A stretch of DNA of 64,000 bases from Phycomyces blakesleeanus NRRL 1555(-) (GCF_001638985.1 NW_017265174.1:32890-96889), one strand, 5' to 3'; counted from the stretch's first letter, positions 37,902 to 51,200 are shown. A program made the numbers and translations. The notes: generated by a model not told the origin, from the sequence alone.

Positions 37902-39396
37902 CTAGTCGGATTTGAAATCTTCAATAAGAGCTTCAATTGACTCCTTGGTACCAAAAATAAGACCAACGATTCCCAGAATAACGACTAGTCCGCACCAAAT
38001 GAGCTCATAGAAAGGCTTGTTTCGGAAACCGGTCAGACGCAGGTAGAACATGACCGGAAAGATGAAAATCAGAGTACAGTTGGCAAAGGCTCCCAACAAG
38101 GACATCAGATCGTCAAAGTGTGGGACCGAGACACCGATTACTCCAAGGATAACCAGGATCACGATTCGCAGGAATGCACGCACAAAGAATTCGCCCCATT
38201 TGCCCAGCCTGGCCACAGTGATATTGCACATCTCTTCGATGTCGAGTGAGAGCGAGGTGATCAGGATTGGCGCGGCTGTCAGGACGTGGATGGTCATCAA
38301 GACAATTGCGATCGTGCGTGGCACACCGGTCGGGATACTGTTGTAGATCGGACTCAGGACGGTTGTGCCGTAGATGTAGTAGCCCGGAACAGCTGTGACG
38401 ATGTACATGATTGCGCAGGTCGAGAGGCCGGCAGCCAAGACCATAGGCCACTGCTTGGGCGACTTCATGGACGCCTCGACGTGGGGGTAGACGACATTGC
38501 CGCCAAACGAGAACGAGATGGTACTGAGGGCGATGGGGAACTGGTCCCAGATGACAGGGTTGTGCTGGATGTTGGTCTGGTTCTTTTGGTCGAGACAGGC
38601 CATCACAAGCACGATGACGACCACGATGAGGGTTGCTGCAGCTCCAAATGCACTCATGAATGCGACTTCCTTCATAGATTTGACGAGCACGAATGGAATG
38701 GCCACGATTGCGCAGGATATAATGATCCAAGGGGTGTTGCCCAGCTCGGCCACGGTTCCCTGACAGAGCTGGTTGAGATTACTGCCGGACAGGACCATGT
38801 AGAGAACCGGGGCGCCAAGAAGGAGAATGAAGTTGAAAAAAAAGGTGACCCATCCACCGACGAATCCGAATGCTGCTGTTGCAATGTCTTTGTAGGTATG
38901 TAGTCTGTGTTTTCCACAAGCATAAAGGCAACGGACCAAGATTATTCCAGTGTACTATAAGTAAGTAAGTAAGTAAGTTAAAGATGTTGATAAATATTAA
39001 ACACTAAATACTAAATACTAAATTCGATTTGAATTTTTTTAAAAAAAAAATATTTACAATTGACATTGCCCAGGCTAGGAATATTACAAACACACCGATC
39101 CATCCACCCTGTTTCAAGGCATATGGCAGACCGAGTGTTCCAGTACCAGCAACCACACACACTACGTTAAAGTATGCAAGGAATGATGATCCTGCTCCTT
39201 CACGGTCAATGTCTTTGAAGGACTGATCTGCCGAATCAACAACTATAGAGCTCTATGAGTACTTGTTCAATTGATCCTACAAGCTTTACTATTATTATTT
39301 TTTCGTACCACTAAATGCTTCAAATGACACATGGTCTTGTATGTCGACCGACTGTTTCTTCTCTTCGTCAATCGCCTTTTGATTCTTTGAATTCAT
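37902..39396 (-). CDS. AVT-type amino-acid transporter (AAAP family)
   Basis: A secondary transporter that moves neutral amino acids, in fungi usually across the vacuolar membrane. Three exons, 39396-39309, 39242-39058 and 38954-37902, join in frame to 441 aa. A short hydrophilic N-terminus is followed by the family's first membrane segment, SSFLAYFNVVCVVAGTGTLG then LPYALKQGGWIG, the conserved glycine-rich entry helix of AAAP carriers. About ten further hydrophobic segments follow (for example TFFFNFILLLGAPVLYMVLS, PWIIISCAIVAIPFVLV and FDDLMSLLGAFANCTLIF). The motif YPHVEASMKSP lies mid-protein. It resembles the AVT1-type branch more than AVT3/4, but the substrate cannot be told from sequence. 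The last exon is G+C-rich, giving long antisense ORFs that are not genes. Confidence 0.9.
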
Positions 39397-40855
39397 AAGG
39401 GAGTATGTTTTATAGAATTATTTTTTTTATGTGTATATATAAGATGCAATAAGTCAATAAGAAAGAAAAGAAAAGAAAATATTTAAAAAGAAGGATAAAT
39501 TATTATATATATATATATATTTTGTATGTGTGTATAAAAATTGTATATAATTAATTTTTAATCAACTAACTATTTATGTATACTATGTATATATAGTGTA
39601 TAAAATAGTTAATAAAAAATATATAAAAGAAAGAGAGAGAGAGAGAGAGAGGGTAAAGAAATAAGAAGAAGAAGAAGAAAATGAAAAGTAAAGAAGTCAA
39701 AATTGACTATTATTTATTTTTTTTTATATTTTTTTTATATAGATTTATATGTATCTATGTACTTTAATTTTAATTTATATATAAATAAATACTTCATTTT
39801 GTTGCCATGGTTTTATAGTTTGGCAAGTTTATTTTGTATGTGTGTATATATATATATACATATATATATCTGCGTATATCAAATGCATTATAATTGTGAT
39901 ACAGATATATATACATAAATATAAGCTCTAATAATTCAATGCGTCTGGTCTGATCTCTATATAAATCATCCTTGTGTATCTAAATCTTCCTTGTGTGTCT
40001 CATTCTCTCGCTCTTTTGAGCCTACCGATGTATGTGTGTATATATATATAAAAAGTAGATGTATTGTACTTGTGTTGTACTGGTTCACACTCAGATTCAT
40101 GTCTTTTTTTTTCTTTTTTGTCTGGTTGGATGAGGACTACTTGAGTCATATGGCCCTTCATCCACATATATCTTTTGGATTTTATTAATCTGACATTTAA
40201 TTTAATTTTTTTTTGCTAAAAAAAAAAGAACCAACAAGAGATGATTACCTTTATTCTCTCAGGCACACTTGCACTACAAGCACTACAAGCACTACATTGA
40301 ACTGCATTGAATTGAATCGAATTGAATTGAATTGCATAAAAGATAATGAGTTATATATAATATGATATGGTTATTTGTCAATTAGAGTATAATATACCAT
40401 TGTAAATAAAGACCATGTTCTCTTTTTATTATTATTAATCATCGGTTTAAAATGATGGATACTGGTCCTTAAGACCCTGCCTTGATTCAATTTCCCACGA
40501 AAAAAAACACATAAAATAAAAAGAAAGTAATAGTAATAGTAATAATAGTAATCTAAGTTGGTGCAACAAGATCAAAACCAAACTTAATCTCCATAGTAAC
40601 CATATTTTTTTTCTTTCTTTCTTATATCTATTTCTTTTGTGATCGAAAGATACATTTATATAAATTTTATATGCATGTGGATTTGTGTATCACAACTTAC
40701 CAATGATACACTCTTTATTTTACTTCTTTCTATTTTCTTAACAGCACAGATATATATATATAATCTATAGTCGTACAACTTTTTATTACTATCCTTTGTT
40801 CACAAATTGAATATCGTTCGAGAATTGGTCTGCAATAACTATATACTTTATTTTA

Positions 40856-40888
<33 letters not shown>

Positions 40889-41749
40889 TTGTCCCTGGGT
40901 ACCAATATAGACAAGGGTCATGTTTTATTGATAAAAAAAAAGATCATAGATCATAGATGAAAGATGGAGGTTGAATATTACGATATTCTCTCTCTCTCTT
41001 TTTTTCCCTGTTTGACCTAAAGAGCCACATACTATCGAAACAATTCAATTCAATTCAACTCAATTCAAATCCTCACACTTTACTGTTAAATATATATATA
41101 CATAGTATCGATATTCATATATCTCTTATAACCCGGAGAAAAAAAATGAATTTAAAAAATGTTGGTGGGAAGATACTCAAAGAAGTGTATAATATAGTAA
41201 CACTTGAACCAATCTCTTGTTCTTCTTCTTCTTGTTCATTCGACTTTGACAAATATATTAACTATAAAACTAGAAAAGATATTTAAAACAAAAACATTGT
41301 TCCTATCACAAAATATCTAATATCCTTCATGACTAAATTCAAGTCTTAATATCTCAATCAAAGTCAAAATACAGTTCCAATTCTATAGAAACAAGATATA
41401 TATATATATATGTGTGTGTGTATTGGCAAGTAAAGCAGACTTGGTCTTGATGTTTAATCCACTGAAATAACTACAATAAATGTTCTGTAGAAATGTCATT
41501 GGTATACTGATTTCTATTCAATACTCAAAAACCACCCAAAAATATTAAAAATCATTAAACATGTTTTTTTTTACATTTATCATCTTGATTTAACACAAAA
41601 ATCGAAAATGACTATCGACATGATTAAAATTATTATATAGCAACAGATTACCAACAGGAAACTCAAGGTGTATACAGTAGCTATAATATATACAGAGTAT
41701 TGATCTATTGATTGGGAAATATAACAAAATAAAGACGTTCAAGTACTAT
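39397..41749. other. Intergenic region between the transporter and F-box copy 2
   Basis: 2.3 kb, AT-rich, with (GA)n near 39629-39649, (TA)n, (TTA)n near 40856-40887, (TTGAA)n near 40306-40334 and (TTCAA)n near 41041-41066. Short ORFs carry no family signal. No gene seen. Confidence 0.55.
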
Positions 41750-44000
41750 AGTAAAGGTGAATTCAAATATTGTGCCCTATTAATTAAATACTATCGAGGA
41801 CACTTTAATCAGAGTGCATGTACTTTCACATATGACAATAAGTCAAAAGAGAGGCTGACTAGTATTTCAGGGATATATTGTTACCTTTATAAACTATATA
41901 CTTTATTACAAGCATACTATTTATTGAATTATTGTACAAATCAATGATCATTCTGGTTCTGGTTCTGATTCTGGTTTTGAATAGAGGATAAGGTTATCAG
42001 CATTTTTTTCGTAAAGAAAATAGGTTTCAACAGATTTCAATCGAAATATCAAGACACCGTGTTGAAGATCTCTTTTCCAAAATCTTTTAAGTTTATAATT
42101 ATAGCTAGATCTCTTCATGTCCTTTCGTTTCTTTTCCCTTCCTTTTCTTCGTTTAAAGTCTTTAAGGTATCGCTGGCAAAATTCAATGTCACGTCTTCCA
42201 AGTTCCCATGCCAACAATCTGCTCTTTCTGTTTGTTTTGTCGACGCACAGATGGTACCAGTTTGATCGAGGTGCTTGTACTTGATCAGTACCAACATTCC
42301 CAATTTGTTCAATGACAATATGTAGAAAAAAAGGAGAAATAATACCATAAATATCTTCAGGATCATCAATTTCGGATTCGCTTGTTTTTAACACTTTTAG
42401 TTGTGAAAAGGACATATCCACAAGTATTTGCCCCGTTTCATTCATGTCAGAAGGCTTATAGAAAATATTTTTTAATTTCATATATTTCAGCTGTCTACAA
42501 CGGAAAGATATGTATTTAAAAACAGACACACTGGTTTGTGCCATTTCAATTTCCAGTCTTTGTAACGGGTGTGGTACGTGCATGGACAGCGGATATTCGG
42601 GAGAATGAATCATTGAATTAGTAATATATAATGATTGCAAGACTGGGCAATAATTCAAAATAATCTCCATGTCAACACGAGGACAAACTAATATCTTCAA
42701 TACAGTTAAATTTTTGTAAAGTACAACTGGGTTTGTTTCTACAGGTATAGACTGGTTGCAACAGCTGGAATAGATGTTCAAGCTAATCACTGATTCAGAA
42801 AGATATTTGATCCACGAGTTTAAACCATTTTCCTTTGACATATTCTCATTAAACTTAATTGTAGCATGCTTGATCTTTACGTTACAGCGTTGAAGAGTGT
42901 CATAAAATAAATAAAATAACCAGTAATTGTTGTCGTGGACTATTATGTTTGCTGTTTGTAGACAAGGAAAGAATTGTTTGCTGGATAACAGTAATTGAGG
43001 TTGAATCTGATATTTCTTCTGGTCATAAGGTGGTAGATAGAATCTTGGTTTAAGCTCATGTGACCTTAAATTGCAAGTGACTAGATTGGGATACTTGTGT
43101 GCAAAGTAAAATATCCACGATGGATCAATATACGGAAAATATAAAACAATCTTGGTAACAGTGTGTGCTGGTTCGACGTTTCTTATCGTTTCGATCTCTT
43201 TTTCGGATATTGGTTTAAATAAAGTATTTATATTGATATATTGTAGGTGTGGAAAGTAGCTGTGAATTGATTCCATATCGGTAAGGGAAGTATCGGGTCT
43301 GTTTATATTATCATTATATTGGCAAATTGTGAGGTGAACAAGGCAAGTCAACGGTGACAATTGTTCGAGAAATTCATCTATAGTGAGCTCTACTTTCCGA
43401 AAATCTAGTTCCAGGTGTGATAATGTTTTCCAAAGACTCCAATCAGTTTTTACAGCGAATATGTCTTCGTCATATATTAAGTATATAAGATACTTTATTC
43501 TGGAATATGTTTGCTGCAATACTAGAATATATTTCAAGTCCTTTGTAAACAATCTGATATTCAAAGCCCACGTTCGATGTGCATTCCATTGATAGACTTC
43601 TTTAAGACCGAATTTGTCGAATAGTTTGTTTAACATATATCCGCCAAAGTAAACTTGAGCCCAATAAGCGTTTAAAAATGGCTCTGTCCACTGCTTGCAG
43701 ACTAGGGCACAGTTACGCCAGTCGTATTTATAGACATGTGTTGCCAGATATGCAAGGATGTTTGGTGGTAGCATCGTTACCATTGTAGCATAGAAGAAAT
43801 GAGTGAAAATAGAAGAGATAAAGAGAGATGGGGATACTTCATTCAATATTCATCAAGCAATCTATGCATTTATACTATATTGCTTCTTAACATAAAAAAT
43901 GTTTTCATTTAGAGTTATATAAAAACCACGAGTATTGGCCACATAATGTTTTTTCTTATTAAAAAGTAATCCTTTTAACTATATAAAGAACGTAGCTTCT
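41750..44000. repeat. Arm 2 of the inverted segmental duplication (with 20410-22640)
   Basis: The reverse complement holds the second F-box gene with matching 3' flank (41760-41945) and a weakly matching 5' flank (43784-43990). Both arms keep a TTCTATGCTACAATG-like or CTATGCTACAATG sequence directly at the start codon. Confidence 0.85.
41948..43783 (-). CDS. F-box protein, copy 2 of an inverted pair
   Basis: An intronless 611-aa protein, ungapped against copy 1 at 20602-22437. The frame is open 21 codons further upstream, to 43846. I choose the ATG at 43783 because it matches the start of copy 1 and because the upstream codons are absent there. It has an N-terminal F-box (LPPNILAYLATHV) with several non-conservative changes relative to copy 1 (D18Y, K20Y, R22W, L23R), then LRR-like stretches and the same basic region. 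Residues 181-240, 301-360 and 421-540 are identical to copy 1. The C-terminal ~20 residues diverge again (KPESEPEPE tail). It is probably a functional SCF substrate receptor like its twin, but the changes in the F-box helix could alter Skp1 binding. Confidence 0.83.
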   Translation of the reverse strand: MVTMLPPNILAYLATHVYKYDWRNCALVCKQWTEPFLNAYWAQVYFGGYMLNKLFDKFGLKEVYQWNAHRTWALNIRLFTKDLKYILVLQQTYSRIKYLIYLIYDEDIFAVKTDWSLWKTLSHLELDFRKVELTIDEFLEQLSPLTCLVHLTICQYNDNINRPDTSLTDMESIHSYFPHLQYININTLFKPISEKEIETIRNVEPAHTVTKIVLYFPYIDPSWIFYFAHKYPNLVTCNLRSHELKPRFYLPPYDQKKYQIQPQLLLSSKQFFPCLQTANIIVHDNNYWLFYLFYDTLQRCNVKIKHATIKFNENMSKENGLNSWIKYLSESVISLNIYSSCCNQSIPVETNPVVLYKNLTVLKILVCPRVDMEIILNYCPVLQSLYITNSMIHSPEYPLSMHVPHPLQRLEIEMAQTSVSVFKYISFRCRQLKYMKLKNIFYKPSDMNETGQILVDMSFSQLKVLKTSESEIDDPEDIYGIISPFFLHIVIEQIGNVGTDQVQAPRSNWYHLCVDKTNRKSRLLAWELGRRDIEFCQRYLKDFKRRKGREKKRKDMKRSSYNYKLKRFWKRDLQHGVLIFRLKSVETYFLYEKNADNLILYSKPESEPEPE

Positions 44001-44229
44001 TTAAATTTGCTCAGCGTGGTCTTCATATGGCTGCCTTGAAATATGTAGCTCAGGACACATACAAGTTATATACACATAACACGTTGACATTTACAAACTA
44101 TTGTTCCAAAGATCCACAATTAGTATTTCTTATTTTAACTATACAATCTGCCTATAGTTGCCCAATGTCTTCTCTACACAATTCATTGTAAAAATTGGAG
44201 CTCTTGTCCTCCCCGAAGTACTTAATAGG

Positions 44230-45055
44230 TAAGAATAGTCTTTTACTTTGTTAAAAAAAAAGGTAGGCTGGCATGCGAATTGTTTGAAAGCAGCCTTATT
44301 TACATTGTCCAATGATACAATCTCTGGAAACTTACTAAATATGTCTTTTGATAAGAATACTTTTCTCTTTGAATATGCGGAAACCAATTTTTCTGTCTTT
44401 ATAAATATTAGATTAAGGAACTTGGATTCCTATTCTCCAACCATCCTGAAAGGGCCCTTACCCAAGATTTTTCTCCAAAAGCCATTCAAACCTTTATGCG
44501 ATTTTCAATTGCAGCTATACCACTACCCTTTCCATAGGCAAATACTGGTCAGTGGAAACGTTTTTGAGATGCTGGCCTGCTAAATAAAACATATACACTA
44601 TGGTGAATATTAATACATAACGGAATCCCTTGTCGCCAGCGGTTGTTTGCATTAAAAATTAAAGACGTCGATGATTCAAATTACCTTTTGTGTGGCTTTC
44701 CAGAAGATGAAAAGCATTTTTTATGGGCTTGGAATTCCAAGACCACTATTTGGCGACATACTTACAATAGGTTTCTTATAGACCCAACCAAGCTTCAATA
44801 TTAACACCTGCTTAATCCTGCTCCCCCTTCTTTAATAAGAACCCAAAACTCTGATATCAGCATGTTACAAATTATAGGTTGTATAATAAGAAAAATATGA
44901 GAAGCGCACTTTTGCCTGGTTTTTGACGAGGTACCTTTCATAACTAAACAAATAGCCACCATTATTACTCTCAATATCAGAACAATAGAAGCGGAAGAAG
45001 TACTTGCCTATCTCTAACGCACTATAAAATTTCTCGTCTTCCATTATCTAATAAG
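44230..45055 (+). mobile_element. LINE 3' fragment with RT zinc-finger region
   Basis: Broken plus-strand reading. A long stretch begins LKAALFTLSNDTISG. About 44630-44760, reads the C-terminal end typical of fungal LINE ORF2: IPCRQRLFALKI, then LCGFPEDEKHFLW, then TTIW (the zf-RVT CxxC..H..C type site, degraded). It ends where a separate RT copy begins. Confidence 0.6.
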
Positions 45056-45059
45056 CAAT

Positions 45060-47360
45060 ATAATAAAAATTGCAGTTCAAGTTTATAACGATGCTATACG
45101 CGGTGTTTTCTTTCCCTCCTGGCTGAAAACCGCACTCGCTATCCTTCTCAAGGAAGGTGACATGATCTCCCTCCGCAACTGGCAGCCAATCTCTTTGATA
45201 AAATGTGACGCCAAGTTGTTTACCAAAATAATTACGTCCCGTTTACGCTATGTTATTGGCCAACTTATCGCACCTTTTCAAACTGGGTTTATGATGGAGC
45301 ATTTTATCACAGACAATGGCTTGCTAACATGACTCGCTATGTAGCATACCCAACTAACCAAGGACTTTTTTGTTGACCTCGTTTTGGATCAGGAGAATAC
45401 TTATGACCATGCTCAACCTGGATACCTTTGTCTGGTCATGGCCAGGACCGGATTTCCCACCATGCTCGTCGAATCTGTATGTGGTATTTTCTTCTCGACT
45501 CAAATTCATGTAAATATGAATGACCATATATACTCTTATTTTTTACAGAGTCAGGGACTACGTCAGGGTGATCCCCTTTCTCCATTACTTGTTAACTCGG
45601 CCTTCAAACCTTTGCTTAGATCCATTCTTGCTTCTCTATCAATCCGTAATTTCCAGTTTCTGATTCCGCCCTCTCTCTCATCGTCCTGTCCCGATCTCTC
45701 ACTATCTCTACTCAGGTTTCTCGCCTATTCCGATGTACTTCTTGTCTTTCTCTCTTTGCCCGCCGATAATAATACTTTACTAAACCCTTTGCATACATTT
45801 GGCTTAGCATATAATACGAAAGTCAGTCTCCACAAGATGGTTACTGTTGCTATGTCTTGACAGTTCTATCCGGATTGGGGCACTGTACTAGATGTTGCTG
45901 ATATCCACAGTCTCCATGACCGCCACTCCACCACTAAAATCAGTTACCTAGGCTTTTCATTGGGCTCATATATCTCCCAGATTGAAGCTTTCGGTGCTGC
46001 TTTACTGGTCCAGCTTGGTGACCGTTGCACGCTACTATCTCAAAGATGCTTGTCCGTACGTGGTAAAAGTATTGTGACGAACTCACTTTTTTTCAGCTCG
46101 GTATTTCGTGTACTATATGCGACTCCTGCCCTACTATCTTTCTTTGGTGCCATTCGCACCAATATTTGCTCGGTGCTGCGCCTGGTTTTTGGTAGCTCTG
46201 GTTGGCCGTTTCTATGTCTGCCACGCAAATATGGGGGTTTGGATCTGCTTGACTTCGATTATCAACAAAGAGCTCTTCAATTATGATGGATTCTTCCTAT
46301 ATTGCACTATCACTCTTTTTCGTCTCCCTCATTTCTGTTACATTTCCTTAAATTTCTCATTTCATTACACTTTATGGCTCCTATTGCTAGTATTGCACTT
46401 CTTTTCCTTTGTAGTTCTGCAACTTTCCCGACTTCACTTCTTCCACCGCATCGCGCTAATACCTCACTTCTTTCAGCCTTACTCCCATCCAACCTACGCC
46501 TGCAACCACCGGTAGTTCAACACTTTCCTCTGGCTTTTCTATGGATGTATTTACCACCTTTTGTTGAATATTATTTGAGCCTCAAAACACTCCTTGTGTC
46601 TGATGCATTTTCGATTAAAGAAGATAGCTGTTTCGCCCGCAAATCTCGGAGTACCTTCTCTTGGGCATGTAACTATATTGGCCAATTCTTTTGGCAGCTT
46701 GATTCTGGAAGTATGGTACACTGCCCTTGGTTTATTTCTTGCCTTCAACCCTGTGACTCCTTCGACCCCACCCCTCCCGATGTTTCCTTTCTTCTGTCCT
46801 TGGTGTAACCAGACAATGCTAGGTTTGGTGAAGCCTGCACTGGGTCTCTAAGTCGTCATATTCGCTCAACATCAAAACCACCGCCCAGTTTATCCATCCA
46901 ATGGCACAAATTTTGGTCCGTCCTTATTCCTCACCACTGTCTAACTGTCTGGTAAACATTGTTCTGGGATCGAACCGCAGCAAAACAGCGTTTGCAACGT
47001 TTAATGCCCCTTCGCTTCCCTAGCTCTTCCTGCATTTTGTGCAATGCCGCCACCGAAGATCAGTATTACTTCTTCTTTTGATATTCTGTAAAGCTTCAAT
47101 TGTGGAATGTTTTCCTTTCTCGCTTTTGTCAATTTTGGAACCTTGATGATGTCCACCCTCTCCTGACCCGTGGCACTTTCCCCCCACGTTCCTCTGATCA
47201 AAACTTCAAATAATCGTTTCTGTTACCACTGTCAAGACCATATCGAGTGCGCACAGGAAGTTTATCTTTGATGAGCAACCTTTTCTTGCTGGCGTATTTG
47301 CACAGAAGACATCCATTGTAATCGAGAAACACAGATCAGCACTAGTTTAACACTTTTGTC
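45060..47360 (+). mobile_element. LINE copy A, 5'-truncated, broken reverse transcriptase
   Basis: A plus-strand, frameshifted non-LTR reverse transcriptase. Blocks in order: FFPSWLKTALAILLKEGD and LRNWQPISLIKCDAKLFTK (RT fingers), QTGFM, DQENTYDHAQPGYL (normally D-Q-E-K-A-Y-D-R), QGLRQGDPLSPLLVN, then LAYSDVLLVFLS, where the catalytic YADD has become YSDV. The connection domain and C-terminal region run to about 47350 in several frames. The endonuclease domain is absent, as expected of 5'-truncated LINE insertions. Confidence 0.8.
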
Positions 47361-47519
47361 TCCTCCCTATTCACCAAATGCTCATGTTTTATACTTTCAG
47401 CCTTTATCTTTTCTTTCAGATCCTTATTTTCTCTCAAATCCACCAAGTTCACTTTGATGGCATTTTAAAATATGCACCCAGAGCATGCCAAAAGGTCAAT
47501 AAAATACTAAAAGAAAAAA

Positions 47520-48000
47520 AAATCGTGGAAAGATTCAGTCTCGTTTGTCCTCACACAACTTATACCTAGCCCGTTCCTCTAGAATTATGTTGTCCTGGAT
47601 AATGCCCATGTTCTTAAAGTAGCCTTCTGAGTTGTCAAGGTATGTGTCGGCCACGGGAGGTTTGATGACCGATTCCCTGATGATGGAGACGCTGAAGATG
47701 GTACCTTCAAACTCGCAGGTATTTTCAATAGAAACGTTTTTAATGGAGGCTTTGCTTGTGGGAAAGTTGTTGATGGACGCATTGCCAATGGAGGTATTAG
47801 AGATGAGTGGCTTCGTAATGTTTGCTTTGACGTTTCAATCCTTGCTGTTGGAAGTAGCTGGGATAATGGTTTTCATCTGGGGAGTATTAATGATGGAAGC
47901 TTTTGAGCTGGAGCCATTTGCAATAGGTGTGATGTTCAATCTACTGGTCATCTTCTTAAAGAAGATACAGTTCACAGTGAAAAACGAGGTATTCGAGATT
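47520..48000 (-). pseudogene. Unrecognised minus-strand frame with repeated S-I-x-N pattern
   Basis: Read from about 48000 towards 47520 on the minus strand, one frame stays open except for a single TGA. It has a repetitive short-period pattern: NTSIGNASIN, KASIKNVSIEN, EGTIFSVSIIRESVIKPP. Such spacing resembles a right-handed beta-helix, but I recognise no family. It has no start codon and is cut at the LTR on one side. It could be captured or unknown element sequence. Confidence 0.35.
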
Positions 48001-48288
48001 GTTTATGAGTTAGTATCTCAATACTGGGAAAGATAGATACTTTGAAAGTGTTATTTATTAAAGAGAATCAAAACAGTATTGTTTATATCTATTACTATTC
48101 GAATCGCTTGTAATTGAAATCCTTGTCGTGTAATTTTTGGTTTGTTTACACTGTATAAGTGTGTAGTGTACGTATGCTTGGTATGTAATAGTTCTGGAGA
48201 TTGTTAGCTTGTCCAGTTTATTAGCAAGAAGGAACCAGTGTTTGGTTGCAGAGTCTGTTATTCACTCAATTGTGATGTTTATACCACA
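48000..48288 (+). mobile_element. Solo LTR, copy 1
   Basis: About 289 bp, starting TGTTTATGAG and ending ATACCACA (TG...CA type ends). It matches the reverse complement of 52976-53264 along its whole length (shared blocks include AAGTGTTATT, AGTGTGTAGTGTACGTATGC and AGCAAGAAGGAACCAGTGTT). No primer-binding site or gag follows, so it is a solo LTR or fragment. Confidence 0.8.
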
Positions 48289-48299
48289 AGTCCGACGGA

Positions 48300-51200
48300 T
48301 CGCTAAGAAACATTCTTGTGGTTCCACAGCTTGGCGGACTCAACAAGAGAAGTCCCTTCAAAGCAAACGTAACCATCTAATGCGTAAATTTACGATAGAA
48401 AATATCCACAACACCTAGCTTTCAATTGTGTAGCGCCAATTGTCCATTATTCAACAAGAAACTGTTGAAATACTGGCTACGAGGCCCAATAACACTGGAG
48501 AGAAAAGGGTGAATGGTCATCTGGGTATTTGAAAAGAGTTGTTTCGGCAAAGGCTATTAAAAAAGATATACATTCTTTGTGTCACCCCGTCTCAGAAGCC
48601 TTGTGCACTATATTTGATACCATGACAGATGCGGCCACGCACTTTTATGAAAAGCAGTACAGTGTCGATCCAATTAATGATTCACCCGTTGAAGATCTAC
48701 TTAGCCACGTCCCTTCTAACCAATTCTTTAGTGAAGCCACTCGATCCTCCATGACATTTTCACTAGCATTCGACGGTATATGTGCAGCAGTCGGCCGCTC
48801 CCCCCACTATAGCAGCCCTGGCCCGGACAGTATGCCCTACGAGATTATTTCTCTCTTATTTCGAGAAGGTGCATATGCCCAACTTTTTAATGAGCATTTA
48901 CAACGACGATCTCAACAAAGCAGTCTTCCACCTTCTTGTAGCTCTACTTGCTTGTCACTTCTTTCAAATAAAATAGATCTTTTCTGTCTTAAAAACTGGC
49001 GGTCCATTACACTGATCAACGCTGATGCAAAAGTGTTTACTCGTATACTGAATGCCTAAATTATCTATGCTTCAAATTTCCTTATCAATCACTACAAAAC
49101 TGGTTTTGTGAAAGGTCAGTTCATAGTTGACAGTGAGATCATAACTCGCATGGTTATACAATACACCCAAAAAACCTTTGATATCCCAATTGGTCTGATG
49201 TTTGACCAAGAGAAAGCATGCAATCGTGTACACCCCGAGTATTTAAGACTAGTTCTTCAAAAATTCCGGTTCCCAGACACGATAATGCACTGTGTCTCAC
49301 TATCGTTTTTCTCCACTAGTATGTCAATCAATGTCAGCAGTTTTTTGTCAGCGTCAATTGTACAAAATTGAGGTCTCCGAAAAGGCGATCTTCTGTCCCC
49401 TGTTCTGTTCAACCTTGCTTTCAAACTTTAGCTTCGGCGATTAGCTGTCTAAAACTCTCTTCCAGGGTTTGTTCTATCCATCAACGACCACACTGACCAG
49501 CCCCCACCACCACCCGTCAAACACTTAGCTTACGCGGATGTCGTTTCGTATTTCTTGAGTCATAATCTGACCTTGATACTCTACACAGGCATTTGGGCAC
49601 TTACTCAAGAATTTCAAATGCACGGATTAACATACACAAGACACAATCCTTTTCTTTATCCGGCGACTAACTACTGGAGTGGCGCACACAGCTATGGCGA
49701 AAGCTTATTACCTCATGGCACGATCGTACTTATCCAGCTTCTCTCACATATTTAGGGCTTCCATTGATATAATCTCTCACACAAATAGATCAATTCAGTA
49801 CATCACTCCTGAATACTATCAAATCGTCTTGTAGCATGAATATTTGGTGATTACGTTCGGTTCTAGGTCGAGCTACTGTCTTGAACACGTTGATTCTCTC
49901 CCGTATTTGGCATGCTCTTCGAATAAAAACTGTCCTCAAAAGGTTCTTCGACGAACTCTGTTCCATCTTAGGCCGTTTCCTCCGGCGGAATATGCTCTCT
50001 ATGGCGATCCTGTCTTCTATGTTTTCAGAAACTGCAAAAAGGCTTAGGCGTGTTGGACTCGCAGATTCAACAGAAAGTACTGACTATGCAATAGCTACAA
50101 CCGATTCTTGACAGCTAAACATCGGCATCCTTTGTCACCCCTTAAATAAAGCACTTTCTTGACCCGCACAAGTCCTTTGGGGACCCTCACCTTCATTTGT
50201 TGGTTGCAATACTGCGAATCATATCTTTAAGGACAAAGAATGGTGCACTTTCCACTCTCATGTGTGCTATGCACTCTATCACATGAAACTTTTCTCTTCT
50301 CACTTTGAGCTGCACCACTTGTCTTTCTCTGAAGCTGCTGGATGGCGTAACCTACACAGCTTCTTCTGCACCTAACACCTCTGGTTGGAAGCGCCTTAAT
50401 GCTTCTGGAGCATTTATGTTTGATTAGAGCCTCTAAGCTATCCCCTCCCAAACGCAAGTTCAACGGTCTAAATCGTCATGTCTGATAGATAGGGTGTTTC
50501 AGGATATAGAAAATACAGCTACTGAGCTCACGCCTTTCCTTTGGCGCGCTACATTGCCTCCCAATGACCACCCTGAGTTGCAACTGCTAGCTAATCCTTT
50601 GATAATAAATCACAAGCTATTAGTTTTACTCCTCCCTTTGCAAGCTAAACAATGGCGTTCATTTTGGGGCTTTCCACTCCCATTACACCTCCCGCAACAT
50701 ATGCTATCGCTCTATACTCAACTCCTTGTCGTGTCAGTACACCATATACAACTGTGCTCCGACCATATTTGTCACTAAAAAGTGTCCCATTTGCTTGTCT
50801 GAGGTAGACTCTCTCTCTCTCGTGTCCTCTACCAGTGCCCACAGAAGTGGACAGTATGGGAAGCTACCCTGAAAATAATAATAATTTGGACTGTCCCCAT
50901 TGACATTTGATATTCATCCCACAATCTTCTCTCTGGAAATCCTTGACCACCCACTACCTGTCTTCCATGTTCGGCCATGTCAAATTATTAGCAGCAGCAT
51001 CTTGGCCCTGTGGTGCACTCACTGAAGCTTTTCTTCGACATCCGGTCTTTTCACATCTCCTCGATTAATTCTAAAATAGACACCATTGTTTCGCACATCT
51101 CCTCTGACTTGGATTTAACATACACTTTCCTTAGGCTTTTATTTCTAAATCTTAAAACCCCTCAGAAAACTCCAAAAACATTTGTATTTCTTTCTTAACA
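48300..51200 (+). mobile_element. LINE copy B, broken reverse transcriptase
   Basis: A plus-strand relic. It begins in the region between endonuclease and RT (LQSKRNHLMRKF, then YLKRVVSAKAIKK), then SSPGPDSMPYEIISLLF, LKNWRSITLINADAKVFTRILNA, FDQEKACNRVHPEYLRLVL, and KGDLLSPVLFNLAFK. The catalytic motif reads LAYADV near 49525 instead of YADD. A CPICLSEVDSLS zinc-knuckle region lies near 50780-50830. It ends about 51200 after a long hydrophobic terminal segment. Many stops and frameshifts; dead. Confidence 0.8.

Noticed and set aside
38286..38903. 205-aa plus-strand ORF and another 205-aa minus-strand frame in the transporter exon
   Set aside because: They overlap the AAAP transporter in other frames, are charged and family-less, and follow from G+C-rich codon bias.
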